This document shows, one piece after another, positions 17,115-25,148 of a stretch of 64,000 nucleotides of DNA. The number at the start of each line of letters is the position of its first letter. Position 1 is the first letter of the stretch. Origin of the DNA: DAITQM01 sp039794245 (GTDB taxonomy: Bacteria; Pseudomonadota; Gammaproteobacteria; Xanthomonadales; Wenzhouxiangellaceae); contig JBDIVS010000010.1 of NCBI GenBank assembly GCA_039794245.1, forward strand, positions 35,410 to 99,409, read 5' to 3'. The notes under the pieces are model-generated. The model made no database searches, was not told the DNA's origin, and saw only the letters and a program-made list of their open reading frames with translations. A program made the position numbers and the translations under genes.

Positions 17115-17564
17115 TCAAGCCCTACGGCGCTGGCGTTTTTTGCCGGCCTTGCGAGCCACTTTCTTGCCGGCCCGCTTCTTGCCTGCTTTCTTCGCAGCAC
17201 GCTTCTTGCCGGCCCGCTTCTTACCGGCTTTCTTCGCAGCCCGTTTCTTGCCGGCCCGCTTCTTACCGACCTTCTTTGCAGCCCGTTTCTTGCCGGCCCG
17301 CTTCTTACCGACCTTCTTTGCAGCCCGCTTCTTGCCGGCCTTCTTGCCCACTTTCTTGGCAGCGCGTTTCTTGCCGGCTTTCTTACCGGCGCGTTTCTTG
17401 CCGGCCTTCCTGCCACCGGTAGCGGCAGCACCAGCGGCGCGTTTCTTGCTCGCTTTCTTCTTGCGACGCTTCTTCTTGCCCGCGCCGCTGACCACGGTTG
17501 CAGCACTGTCCGCGGCCAATGCCGAACCATCTAGCTCGTCCAATTCCAGATCAATGGTGTTCAT
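17115..17564 (-). CDS. Histone H1-like lysine/alanine-repeat protein
   Basis: This 149-residue basic protein has two parts. Residues 1-28 are acidic/neutral (MNTIDLELDELDGSALAAD), and residues 29-149 are a K/R/A/G repeat built on units such as KKRAAKK, VGKKRAGKK and AGKKRAGKK repeated about ten times. This matches AlgP/Hc1-like C-terminal DNA-binding tails of bacterial histone-H1-like proteins. It probably compacts or bridges DNA, or binds RNA. The nucleotide repeat (TTCTTGCCGGCC units) is imperfect, so copy number could change. A promoter is visible upstream and a stable hairpin downstream, suggesting a single-gene transcript. Confidence 0.85.
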   Translation of the reverse strand: MNTIDLELDELDGSALAADSAATVVSGAGKKKRRKKKASKKRAAGAAATGGRKAGKKRAGKKAGKKRAAKKVGKKAGKKRAAKKVGKKRAGKKRAAKKVGKKRAGKKRAAKKAGKKRAGKKRAAKKAGKKRAGKKVARKAGKKRQRRRA

Positions 17565-17616
17565 AAAACCTCCCCATCAAGGTACGGGTCACGCACGAGA
17601 ACGCCGTGCAGGCCTT

Positions 17617-17647
17617 ATTATGTACCAAGACACGCACGATTTTGCAA
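17617..17647 (-). promoter_or_regulatory. Candidate sigma-70 promoter of the H1-like gene
   Basis: On the minus strand a TTGCAA (-35, bases 17642-17647) and CATAAT (-10, bases 17617-17622) are separated by 19 bp, and a shifted TACATA -10 gives 17 bp. The box lies about 52 bp before ATG 17564, and a GGGGAGG ribosome site precedes the start codon. Confidence 0.45.
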
Positions 17648-17655
17648 GTCTTCGC

Positions 17656-17677
17656 AAAAAAAATCCGGGTTAACCCG
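17656..17677 (-). terminator. Candidate intrinsic terminator of the TonB2-type operon
   Basis: Read on the minus strand, the palindrome CGGGTTAACCCG (a short 4-bp stem plus TTAA loop) is followed by GA and eight T residues. The stop codon of the TPR gene lies inside the palindrome. The stem is weak but the T-run is the best in the area, and it lies exactly at the end of the seven-gene operon. Confidence 0.55.
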
Positions 17678-18935
17678 AGCGCACTTCTCTGAGTTGCCGC
17701 AACCACTCGCCCGCCGCGCCGCGCGTATTGCTGTAATTGCTCGCCCTGGTAAACGATTTGTGTGCCGCATCATAGCGCTTCAGCTTCATTTCCGCCATGC
17801 CCTTGAGCAGGTAGCTGTTGGCGGTTTCGCGTTCTGACAGGCCGCCTTTCTCCAGCGCCGCAGCGATCGCCTCCGCCGCTTCGGACCAGCGCTCGAGATC
17901 GACCAGGATGTACGCCCGGCTCATGTGCAGTTTGCCGTCATCGGCGTAGGATCCGGCTTTTTCGTAGGCGGTGAGCGCCTTGTCGAGTTCGCGTGACTGG
18001 TACCAGGTTTCGGCGGTCTGCTTCCAGTGTTTGTAATTGCCCGCGATTTTGCCCTTGGCGAGCGCCTCTTCGAGGATCACCCCCGCCTGGTAAGGCAGGT
18101 CGAGATACTGGTACAGGTTGGCCAGTTGCAGGTACTCGGACTCGGTCTCCAGCAGGCCGCGGCGGTACGCCAGGGCCATGACGGCCAGCGATTTGCGATC
18201 ATCCTTGATCTTGAGATAGACCTGGGAGAGCTGCGTCCAGTACTGCTTCTTGTCCGGCCACTTGTTGATCATGATTTCCAGCGTGCTCGCCGCCGACGGG
18301 AACTGCTCGAGCTCGAAATGCATCGCCAGCTTCAATTGGTACCAGTTCTCCTTGGGGTCCGGGGACAGGGAGATGGCCTTGTCGATGGCCTCCAGTCCCG
18401 GCCGGTAGCGTTTGAGCTGGGCGTTGGCGTTGGCTTTCAGCACATAGGCGTCGGCCGTGATCTGTTCCGGTGGGGTGACGCAGAACCATTCGTCGAGGGT
18501 GCGCAGGCCCTCCTCGTAGCGCTCCAGCGTGATCTGCAACTGCGCCAGGATGTAGATCATCTGGAAATGCGCCAGGTTGGGCAGCGTATTGAGGTCGACC
18601 GCGGCCCGGAAATGGCGCAGCGCCTCGTCGATCTTTTCCTGCGACGAGGCGATGTGGCCGAGCGCCTGGTGGATCAGGGCTTTTTCGTAGTCGTCGCTGG
18701 ATTTCTCGAGCAGCTTGTTGAGTTCAGCGGCAGCCTCGGCGTATTGCTCGTTACCGATCTGCTCGTAAATCTTGTTCAGCTTGTTGAAGGTGGCCTCCGG
18801 TAGGGCGCGGGCCGTGACCTTGCGGTCCTTCTCGCAACTGACCTGGGCGGCGGCCGGCAGGCCGGCGACAACGGCGAAAAGCCCGATGAGCAGGGAAAAG
18901 GCGATGGGGGCGAAATCGGAGGTTTTGTGTGACAT
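17670..18935 (-). CDS. TPR-repeat protein of the TonB2-type operon
   Basis: This 421-residue exported protein has a signal peptide (about 13-31, FSLLIGLFAVVAGLPAAAQ). A helical tetratricopeptide-repeat array runs the rest of its length, with repeated A/G/Y-spaced helices such as ALIHQALGHIASSQEKIDEALRHFRAAVDL and GLEAIDKAISLSPDPKENWYQLKLAM. It is the last gene of an operon of DUF3450, TtpC/ExbB, ExbB, ExbD, TonB, TonB and TPR. Family members accompany TonB2/TtpC systems and are thought to help transduction complexes in the periplasm; the exact role is unknown. Confidence 0.87.
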   Translation of the reverse strand: MSHKTSDFAPIAFSLLIGLFAVVAGLPAAAQVSCEKDRKVTARALPEATFNKLNKIYEQIGNEQYAEAAAELNKLLEKSSDDYEKALIHQALGHIASSQEKIDEALRHFRAAVDLNTLPNLAHFQMIYILAQLQITLERYEEGLRTLDEWFCVTPPEQITADAYVLKANANAQLKRYRPGLEAIDKAISLSPDPKENWYQLKLAMHFELEQFPSAASTLEIMINKWPDKKQYWTQLSQVYLKIKDDRKSLAVMALAYRRGLLETESEYLQLANLYQYLDLPYQAGVILEEALAKGKIAGNYKHWKQTAETWYQSRELDKALTAYEKAGSYADDGKLHMSRAYILVDLERWSEAAEAIAAALEKGGLSERETANSYLLKGMAEMKLKRYDAAHKSFTRASNYSNTRGAAGEWLRQLREVRSG

Positions 18936-18987
18936 CGTTCGATCCAGTGGGGTTGAGGCGACGGCCTGACGATCGGATGTTTACCGA

Positions 18988-19611
18988 CTAAGCATCGGCG
19001 TCGGGTTTGAAATCGAAAATCTGTGTGGCGCGCCGCTCGATGGGCTGGCCGTCGACGATCTGCGGCTTGAATCTCCATTTCAGGATGGCGCGCACCGCTT
19101 CCTTGTCGAAGACCCCAGGCGGCGAGGATTCGAAGACCCGCGGCGTGCGAACCGTACCGGCCGGCGTGATGATGAACTCGACCTTGACCCAGCCTTCGAT
19201 ATTTTTGATCACTGCTTGTTGCGGATATCGCAGCGGCGGCGAGACGATAGGAACCGCATCGTCCTCACTTCTGTACACCGGCGGCGGATAATCCCGACCA
19301 CCGGAGTGAATACCTTCACCAGGCCCCGGAGGCAGCACCGGACCAATTCTACGATCCGGCTCCTGGATTGGATCGGTCACAACCAGGTTCTCGGGCGGCG
19401 GCGGCGGTTTGGGAGGATCGGGCGGTTTACGCGGCGGTTTCGGGGCCACCGGATCGGGCAGGTCGACCGGCCCGAAATGAATGGCCGGCGGCAGGGCGGC
19501 GGCTTGCGCCGCGCCGGGATCGCCGGCGATCAACGACTGCATGAAGTAAAACACCCCACCGGTCACGATCGCGGCCAGCAGCAGTATCACGAGATAGCGC
19601 AAGCGTTTCAT
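18988..19611 (-). CDS. tonB: TonB-family energy transducer, second tandem copy
   Basis: This 207-residue protein has an N-terminal anchor (about 5-26, YLVILLLAAIVTGGVFYFMQSL), a proline-rich spacer (about 55-80, KPPRKPPDPPKPPPPP) and a C-terminal TonB domain (about 120-207) with LRYPQQAVIKNIEGWVKVEF and AVRAILKWRFKPQIVDGQPIERRATQIFDF. It is clearly a duplicate of the upstream tonB at 19634: anchor and C-terminal domains align throughout, whereas the spacer differs. It may serve a different receptor set. It starts 22 bp after the previous stop. Confidence 0.92.
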   Translation of the reverse strand: MKRLRYLVILLLAAIVTGGVFYFMQSLIAGDPGAAQAAALPPAIHFGPVDLPDPVAPKPPRKPPDPPKPPPPPENLVVTDPIQEPDRRIGPVLPPGPGEGIHSGGRDYPPPVYRSEDDAVPIVSPPLRYPQQAVIKNIEGWVKVEFIITPAGTVRTPRVFESSPPGVFDKEAVRAILKWRFKPQIVDGQPIERRATQIFDFKPDADA

Positions 19612-19633
19612 CTCTTCTTCCCGGTCAGCAGAC

Positions 19634-20272
19634 TCAACCTACCTCCTCGAGCTTGAAGTCGATGATCTGGCTGGCGCGCCGTTCGATGGCCTGGCCATCG
19701 ACGACGCGCGGCTTGAATTTCCATTTGAGAATGGCGCGGATCGCCTCGCGGTCGAAGATGCGCGGCGGGCTGGCTTCGACGACCCGCGGGCTGACTACCG
19801 TGCCGGCCGGAGTGATCGTGAATTCGATCTTGACCCAGCCTTCGATGCGGCGGATCGCCGCCTCGCGCGGATACATCGGCTGGATGCGGACCAGCGGGAT
19901 GACATCGCCTTCGGCGTTGCGGTCCACCTTGCCGAAACCACCAAAATACAGACTGCCGCTGCCACTGATCGGCAGATCCAGGTTCGGCAGGTCGAGGTCC
20001 GGCAGATTCGGGACATTCGGCGTCGGCTGATTGATCTGCATCTTGGGCGGCGGCGGCGGCTCCTTCGGCGGCGGCGGCGGCGGCGGCTTGGCCCGTTTTC
20101 TGACTTCCGTCTCGTCGGGCAGATCAACCGGCCCGAAACGGATGGCCGGCAGCAACTGCGAGGCGTCGGGACGGGCGCCGGAGCCGGCGATCAGGGTCTG
20201 CATGAAATAGAACACCGCGCCGGTGACGATCGCGGCCAGGACCAGGGCGATGAGATAACGGAAACGGTTCAT
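19634..20272 (-). CDS. tonB: TonB-family energy transducer, first tandem copy
   Basis: The protein has 212 residues: membrane anchor (about 6-26), proline run (about 61-75, eight or more consecutive prolines broken by K/E), an unusual PNLPDLDLPNLDLPISGSGS spacer, and the C-terminal TonB domain (MYPREAAIRRIEGWVKIEF, ILKWKFKPRVVDGQAIERRASQIIDFKLEE). It transmits ExbB/ExbD proton-motive energy to outer-membrane receptors. The gene begins 3 bp after exbD. Confidence 0.93.
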   Translation of the reverse strand: MNRFRYLIALVLAAIVTGAVFYFMQTLIAGSGARPDASQLLPAIRFGPVDLPDETEVRKRAKPPPPPPPKEPPPPPKMQINQPTPNVPNLPDLDLPNLDLPISGSGSLYFGGFGKVDRNAEGDVIPLVRIQPMYPREAAIRRIEGWVKIEFTITPAGTVVSPRVVEASPPRIFDREAIRAILKWKFKPRVVDGQAIERRASQIIDFKLEEVG

Positions 20273-20275
20273 GTT

Positions 20276-20683
20276 TCAACTCCTGCCGGGTTCGGCGGCG
20301 GATACGGAAACCCGATTGACCCCGGCAAGCTTGACCTGATCCATCACCTGCACCAGCATCTGGGTGCGGGCCCCCTTGTCAGCGATGATGACCACGCTGC
20401 CCTCCGGGTTCTCGGCGCGCAACTCCTCGACGTTGGCGCGCACTTCACGCAGGTCCAGCTTGCGCTTGTTCATCCAGACCTCACCATTCGATCGTATGGC
20501 GATCAGGATGTTCCCCTGCGGCAACAGGACGGCCGAGGTGGCGACCGGTTTGTCAACGGTGATTCCGGTCTCTTTGATGAACGAGGTCGTGACGATGAAG
20601 AAAATTAGCATGATGAACACGATGTCAAGCATCGGGGTGATGTTGATCTCCGGCTCGTCCATGTGGGCGTGTTTGCGGGCCAT
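20276..20683 (-). CDS. exbD: Biopolymer transport protein ExbD
   Basis: The protein has 135 residues: cytoplasmic N-tail, one transmembrane helix (about 17-37, MLDIVFIMLIFFIVTTSFI) carrying the essential membrane aspartate D20, then a periplasmic domain (about 45-130). ExbD forms the proton channel with ExbB. The motif EPEINITPMLDIVFIMLIFF is conserved. It is in the middle of the TonB2-type operon, 11 bp after exbB. Confidence 0.95.
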   Translation of the reverse strand: MARKHAHMDEPEINITPMLDIVFIMLIFFIVTTSFIKETGITVDKPVATSAVLLPQGNILIAIRSNGEVWMNKRKLDLREVRANVEELRAENPEGSVVIIADKGARTQMLVQVMDQVKLAGVNRVSVSAAEPGRS

Positions 20684-20694
20684 GGTGTTCTCCG

Positions 20695-21213
20695 TCAGTG
20701 GTGTTGCAGGAGATCTTCGATCTGGGCGCTTTCGGCGTTGGCCCGGTGTTCGAGGTAGGTTCCGAAGTAGACTCCGGTCAGCGCCGCGACCATCCCGGCC
20801 ATTGTCGGAATGGTCGCCTTGAACACGCCGGATGCCATCGCCCGGGCGTTGCCGGTGCCGCTGAACGCCATCACGTCGAAAACGCTGATCATACCGGTGA
20901 CGGTACCGAACAGGCCGAGCAGCGGGCAGACGGCGATCAGTGCCTTGATCAGCGTGATGTTACGGTTCAGATCGATGCGGATTTCCGAGAGGATCGCCTC
21001 GCGGATGCGGCGCGCGTACCACGTGGCGTGCTCCCTGCGCTGCTGCCAGTGCTCGACCACCGCCCGGCGCTCGGCTGGATACACCCGGTAGAAGAACCAG
21101 TAGCGCTCGATGATCAACGCCCACATCGCAAACAGCACGAACATGATCGCCCACAGCACGTCACCGCCCATCTCCATGAACTCGACGATGGCGCCGAGCA
21201 TGTTACCGAGCAT
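20695..21213 (-). CDS. exbB: MotA/TolQ/ExbB proton-channel family protein (ExbB2)
   Basis: This 172-residue protein has three transmembrane helices: MGGDVLWAIMFVLFAMWALIIERYW (about 15-39), LIKALIAVCPLLGLFGTVTGMISVF (about 92-116) and FKATIPTMAGMVAALTGVYFGTYLE (about 130-154). The central helix has the conserved GLFGTVTGMI motif. It is the short ExbB partner typical of TonB2 systems. Its start overlaps the preceding gene's stop by 11 bp, so translation is coupled. Confidence 0.95.
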   Translation of the reverse strand: MLGNMLGAIVEFMEMGGDVLWAIMFVLFAMWALIIERYWFFYRVYPAERRAVVEHWQQRREHATWYARRIREAILSEIRIDLNRNITLIKALIAVCPLLGLFGTVTGMISVFDVMAFSGTGNARAMASGVFKATIPTMAGMVAALTGVYFGTYLEHRANAESAQIEDLLQHH

Positions 21214-22567
21214 GGCCCGCGCCCTCTTCGGCCAGCCGGGCGATGATCCCGGCGGCCTGTTCCTCGAGAACCTGGATGAGCGAGCGGCTCTTGCTCGCCA
21301 GCATGCTGTGGATGATGGTCAGCGGTATCGCAACGAGCAGCCCCTCGACGGTGGTGACCAGCGCCATCGAAATGCCGCCGGCCATCATCTGGGCGTTGCC
21401 GGTGCCGAACAGCGTGATCATCTGGAAGGTCTCGATCATACCGACCACGGTGCCGAGCAGGCCCATCAGCGGTGCCACGACATAGAGCACCTTGATCAGG
21501 CCGAGGCCGGATTCGAGCGGCGCGGTCTCGCGCATGATCGCCTCGTCGATCTTCAATTCCAGGCTCTCGATGTCGATGGCCGGATTTTCGGTATAGACCG
21601 CCATCACCCGGCCGAGCGGGTTGCCCTTATCGGCCTGCTCGCTGTCGAGCTGGTTTTTGATCGTGCCGCCCTTGCGCCACAGGACCAAAGCCTTGTACAG
21701 CGCATACAACAGGCCCAGTGCGCCGAGCACGATGATCGCGTCACCGATCAGCCCGCCCTGCCGGCGGCGCTCGCCGAGGGTCGGCGACTTGACGACCTGC
21801 GAGAGGATCACGCCGCGGGTGAAATCGACCGGGAAAGCGACCACCGCGCCGGGCGAAGCCTCCAGCAGGTCTTCGGCCATACCGAGGAAACGGCCGGCCG
21901 GCTGGCGCGACAATTCGCGCAGATTGAAGGTATGTTTTTCCTCGTCCTCGGCCCAGACGAGGAACTTGCCGTCGGATACGGCGTTGAAAACGCCGACCCT
22001 GGCCACCTCGCGGCCGCTTTCGAGAGTGCCGTCCTGACTGTACACATCGGCCGTGAAGCGCGAGACTTTGGCCGATTCGGCGATTTCGCGGACCATCTCG
22101 GCCCACAGGCGACGGAGCTCGGGGGCGGTCGGCAGTTCGCTGCGCGAGGAGAGATCGGCGAGAAAAGCGCCGCGCCCGTGGCGCTCGGCGCTGACCAGCG
22201 AAGCGTCGATCACCGTCGCCAAGTCGCCGGACACCTGGCGCACGACGCCGAACAACTCGCCGAGGTTGCCGAGCCGCTCGTCGAGCGTCGTCTCCAGTTC
22301 GACCAACTGCCGCTCGTTGTCGTCGTATTCGGTCTGCAAGCGCTCGCTGCGCCGCTGCTCGGCGGCCAGTTCGGCACGCGCCTGGGCGAGCAGTTGCTGC
22401 TGGTTGTTGCGCTCGCGCAGAAAACGCGCCTCGCGCTCCTGGTTGATCCGCCCCTGGGCGGCGGCGGCACGCTCGACATCGCGCGCCAGTTCCTCCAGCG
22501 ACTGCGCCGACACCGCGGCGGCGGCCAGCAAAAACAGGATTGCAATGGGATATTTCAGCTTGTTCAT
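21203..22567 (-). CDS. ttpC: TtpC-like protein: periplasmic coiled coil fused to an ExbB/TolQ channel domain
   Basis: This 454-residue protein has a signal peptide (about 1-20), a long coiled-coil region (about 25-120, RINQEREARFLRERNNQQQLLAQARAELAAEQ-type heptads), a periplasmic beta-rich domain, then a transmembrane segment (about 265-288) and a C-terminal MotA/ExbB domain with LMGLLGTVVGMIETFQMITLFG. This is the layout of Vibrio TtpC, which is needed for TonB2-dependent iron uptake. Start ATG 22567 overlaps the DUF3450 stop (ATGA). It is the second gene of the operon. Confidence 0.9.
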   Translation of the reverse strand: MNKLKYPIAILFLLAAAAVSAQSLEELARDVERAAAAQGRINQEREARFLRERNNQQQLLAQARAELAAEQRRSERLQTEYDDNERQLVELETTLDERLGNLGELFGVVRQVSGDLATVIDASLVSAERHGRGAFLADLSSRSELPTAPELRRLWAEMVREIAESAKVSRFTADVYSQDGTLESGREVARVGVFNAVSDGKFLVWAEDEEKHTFNLRELSRQPAGRFLGMAEDLLEASPGAVVAFPVDFTRGVILSQVVKSPTLGERRRQGGLIGDAIIVLGALGLLYALYKALVLWRKGGTIKNQLDSEQADKGNPLGRVMAVYTENPAIDIESLELKIDEAIMRETAPLESGLGLIKVLYVVAPLMGLLGTVVGMIETFQMITLFGTGNAQMMAGGISMALVTTVEGLLVAIPLTIIHSMLASKSRSLIQVLEEQAAGIIARLAEEGAGHAR

Positions 22568-23337
22568 TGTGCGCTCACCGGTGCCGGAACGGGAAGTTTG
22601 ACGAGGTCGGGGGCCCGCTGGTTGCTGGCGATCGCCAGGCCTTCGCGGATCGGCAGGCGGTACTCGCCGCCGAGGGTTTCGAATTGCCGGGATTGCGGGT
22701 TCCACCAGCCACTGGTTTCTCCGTCCAGCGTCTGATAGATCAACAGCACGCGGCCGACGCGGAGAAAATCGACCTGCTGGCCGTCCGGCAGCGAGCCGGA
22801 ATAAGCCTCCGCGGTCCGCCCGTATTGCAGCTCGGTCTGATAGGTCTCGAGTATCTTGCGGTACTTTTCCGAAGTGGAGACGTTGGGATCGTCCATATCG
22901 AGCCTGAGACTGTTGACCAGATCCCGGCGCTCATCGAGACGGAACGGCACGTCGCTGCGCACCAGCTTGTCGAGAGCGTCGATCATTTCGAGCATCAACG
23001 GCACCACCTCGCGGTTGGTGTCATCGAGTTCCGCCAACTGGCGGTTGATCGAAGCGATGGTATTGCGCTGCCCGACCACGATTTTCTCGAGCTGATCGTT
23101 GTAAATCTTCAACGCTTCCGTTTCACTGACCACCTTGCGGTATTCGGTGAGGAGCTGATTGGTCTGCTCGGCCAGGTTGTCGATTCGCTGCTGCGAGGCC
23201 TGGGCCTGGGTGTTGATCCGGCTCTCGGCCTGGATCGTGGCCTGCAACACCTGCGCCCCGGCGGTGCCGGCCGCCAGCAGTAAGGTCACGGCGAGGGCAC
23301 ACCCCCCCAGACCGGCTGTATGCAATTTGATTTTCAT
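22564..23337 (-). CDS. DUF3450 exported coiled-coil protein
   Basis: This 257-residue protein has a signal peptide (about 1-27, ALAVTLLLAAGTAGA). A long coiled coil follows at about 35-110 (SRINTQAQASQQRIDNLAEQ, ASINRQLAELDDTNREVVPL). The rest is a conserved DUF3450 C-domain (VPFRLDERRDLVNSLRLDMDDPNVSTSEKYRKILETYQTE type block, cited in parts). It is the first gene of the TonB2-type operon, as in many marine gammaproteobacteria. Its biochemical role is unknown. GAGGAG lies right before ATG 23337. Confidence 0.88.
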   Translation of the reverse strand: MKIKLHTAGLGGCALAVTLLLAAGTAGAQVLQATIQAESRINTQAQASQQRIDNLAEQTNQLLTEYRKVVSETEALKIYNDQLEKIVVGQRNTIASINRQLAELDDTNREVVPLMLEMIDALDKLVRSDVPFRLDERRDLVNSLRLDMDDPNVSTSEKYRKILETYQTELQYGRTAEAYSGSLPDGQQVDFLRVGRVLLIYQTLDGETSGWWNPQSRQFETLGGEYRLPIREGLAIASNQRAPDLVKLPVPAPVSAQ

Positions 23338-23600
23338 CTCCTCGTTCCTGATCTTGACAATGGTTGAACGGAATAACCAAACGTTGGTCAGATTCATAAT
23401 AACCGATCCGCCCCGCAAGGGCAGCGTCGCTTCAGCGAAATCCGCCGCCCTCTTCCCGGCCGGCGGGCAACGCCGTCCCGGCCAGGCCGGTTGCTAGCAT
23501 AACGGCTGCGGGCTGAAAATGAAATGTTTCCGATGATTTTCGTATACTGCACCCCGGCCTGCAACCCGCCCTTTGCCGGCGCTTGCGAAGCGCGGAGAAT

Positions 23601-24065
23601 ATGGACCGATCCGCGGCAGGTCTGAATGCGCCGCGGCGCTGCGGCCTGCCGCGCCGCCTCGGTTGCCTGGCCTACGACCTGCTGGTGCTGGCCGCGGTGT
23701 TGATGCTGGCCAGCCTGCCGGCGGTGCTCGCCAACCGCGGGGCGCTCCGCCCGGGGCTCATCGGCTATCAATTGTATCTGGCTGCGCTCGCGGCCGGATA
23801 TTACATCGGATTTTGGGCGCGCGGGCAAACGCCCGGCATGCGCGCCTGGCATGTCCGTCTGAGCGCACTCGACGGTGCGCCGCTGGCCCCTGACGGCCGC
23901 TGGCGCCGGTTGGCTATCCGCTGGCTGGCAGGCGGCCTGGACCTGGCCTTGCTCGGCGCCGGCTGGTGGTGGTCGCTCGCCCATCCCCAGCGCCTGACCC
24001 TCGCCGACCGGCTGAGCGGCACGCGGCTCGTCGTGGATCACCCTTGGCGCGACAACAGCCGGTAA
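23601..24065 (+). CDS. RDD-family membrane protein
   Basis: This 154-residue small integral membrane protein has three helices (about 18-40, 54-72, 107-124). The RDD signatures are RRLGCLAYDLLVLAAVL near the start and HPQRLTLADRLSGTRLVV near the end, with GQTPGMRAWHVRLSALDG in the middle. Function is unknown; some members are Na+/H+ exchangers. A TATACT box lies at 23543-23548. Its end overlaps the end of convergent lptG by 28 bp. A start 18 bp upstream (23583) is also possible. Confidence 0.88.
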   Translation: MDRSAAGLNAPRRCGLPRRLGCLAYDLLVLAAVLMLASLPAVLANRGALRPGLIGYQLYLAALAAGYYIGFWARGQTPGMRAWHVRLSALDGAPLAPDGRWRRLAIRWLAGGLDLALLGAGWWWSLAHPQRLTLADRLSGTRLVVDHPWRDNSR

Positions 24066-25108
24066 GCCGCGGCCGCCAGCAACAGCGGCAAGGCAGCGAC
24101 GACCGGCGGCGGCCAGCCCGCCGCCAATGCCACGCCCTGCGTCAGACGCTGCACGACGAACCAGCCGATGCCGAGCCCCACCGCGGCGAGCAGGATCCGG
24201 CCGCGGCCGCCCTCGGCCCGGGCGCGGCCGACCAATGGCAGGGCGAGCAGCGCCGCGGCCAGTGTGTGCAGCGGATAGAACCAGCGCTCCCACAGCGCCA
24301 TCCGGTAATGGCGGTCGTCGAGCTGATTGCTGCGCAGGTAGTCAAGCACCGGCCGCAGGTGGCGGATGCCGAGCAGGCTCGGGCGCAGCACGGCGATGCC
24401 CAGCGTCCCGGGCGCCAGGCGGGTCGGCCACAGCAGGCGGTCGAAGGCTTCGCGGCGCACGCCGTTTTCGTCGAGCGCGGTGATCTCACCGGCGAACAAG
24501 TCCCAGCCGGCGGCGGTGTGTTGGGCGCGCGCCGCCCGCACCCAGGTCGTCAGGTGCTCATGCTCGTCGAGCTTGTATAGCGCAAGCTGGCGAAAGTCGG
24601 TGTCGCCGCCGGCGTCGAGCAGCGGTTGGTCGATATGGATCACGCTGTGCCCGTCGCGCAGCCACAGTCCGCCTGGCCCGGCCAGCGACACCAACCCGGT
24701 GATGGCGCGCAGCCGGTACGACCGCGCTTTCATCTCGAAATCGGCCGACAGCCCTTCGCCGAACAACAACGCCGGAACCAGGGCCAGAATCAGGACTGCG
24801 GTCAGCGGCCGGATCAGACGCCCCGGGCGGGCGCCGGAGATCTCGGCGGCGATCAATTCCCGGCGCTGCGCCAGGGTATGCAGGCCCAATACCGTACCGA
24901 GCAATGCGGCAAACGGAAAGACCTGGTAGGCCCGCCGCGGGATCGTCAGGGCCAGGTACCACAGCATCTCGGCAAAGCCGTAGCCGGCAGCCTGAAACCG
25001 CAACTCGCGCAGGCCGTCGATCATCAGATACAAGGCGACGATCGCCAGCCAGACCAACCCGATCGGCGGCGCCAGTGTGCGTCCCGCGTAGCGCTCAAAC
25101 AGGGCCAT
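24038..25108 (-). CDS. lptG: LPS export ABC permease LptG
   Basis: This 356-residue permease has six transmembrane helices in two groups of three around a periplasmic jellyroll domain. It forms LptB2FG with LptF to extract lipopolysaccharide from the inner membrane. N-terminal blocks are RYAGRTLAPPIGLVWLAIVALYLMIDGLREL and QVFPFAALLGTVLGLHTLAQRRELIAAEISG. The last helices include IGWFVVQRLTQGVALAAGWPPPVVAALPLLL. It lies 40 bp downstream of lptF, as expected. Confidence 0.93.
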   Translation of the reverse strand: MALFERYAGRTLAPPIGLVWLAIVALYLMIDGLRELRFQAAGYGFAEMLWYLALTIPRRAYQVFPFAALLGTVLGLHTLAQRRELIAAEISGARPGRLIRPLTAVLILALVPALLFGEGLSADFEMKARSYRLRAITGLVSLAGPGGLWLRDGHSVIHIDQPLLDAGGDTDFRQLALYKLDEHEHLTTWVRAARAQHTAAGWDLFAGEITALDENGVRREAFDRLLWPTRLAPGTLGIAVLRPSLLGIRHLRPVLDYLRSNQLDDRHYRMALWERWFYPLHTLAAALLALPLVGRARAEGGRGRILLAAVGLGIGWFVVQRLTQGVALAAGWPPPVVAALPLLLAAAAYRLLSRQG

Positions 25109-25148
25109 CAGCAGGCCCGATCACCGGTTGCCAAGCGCCACCGCCACG

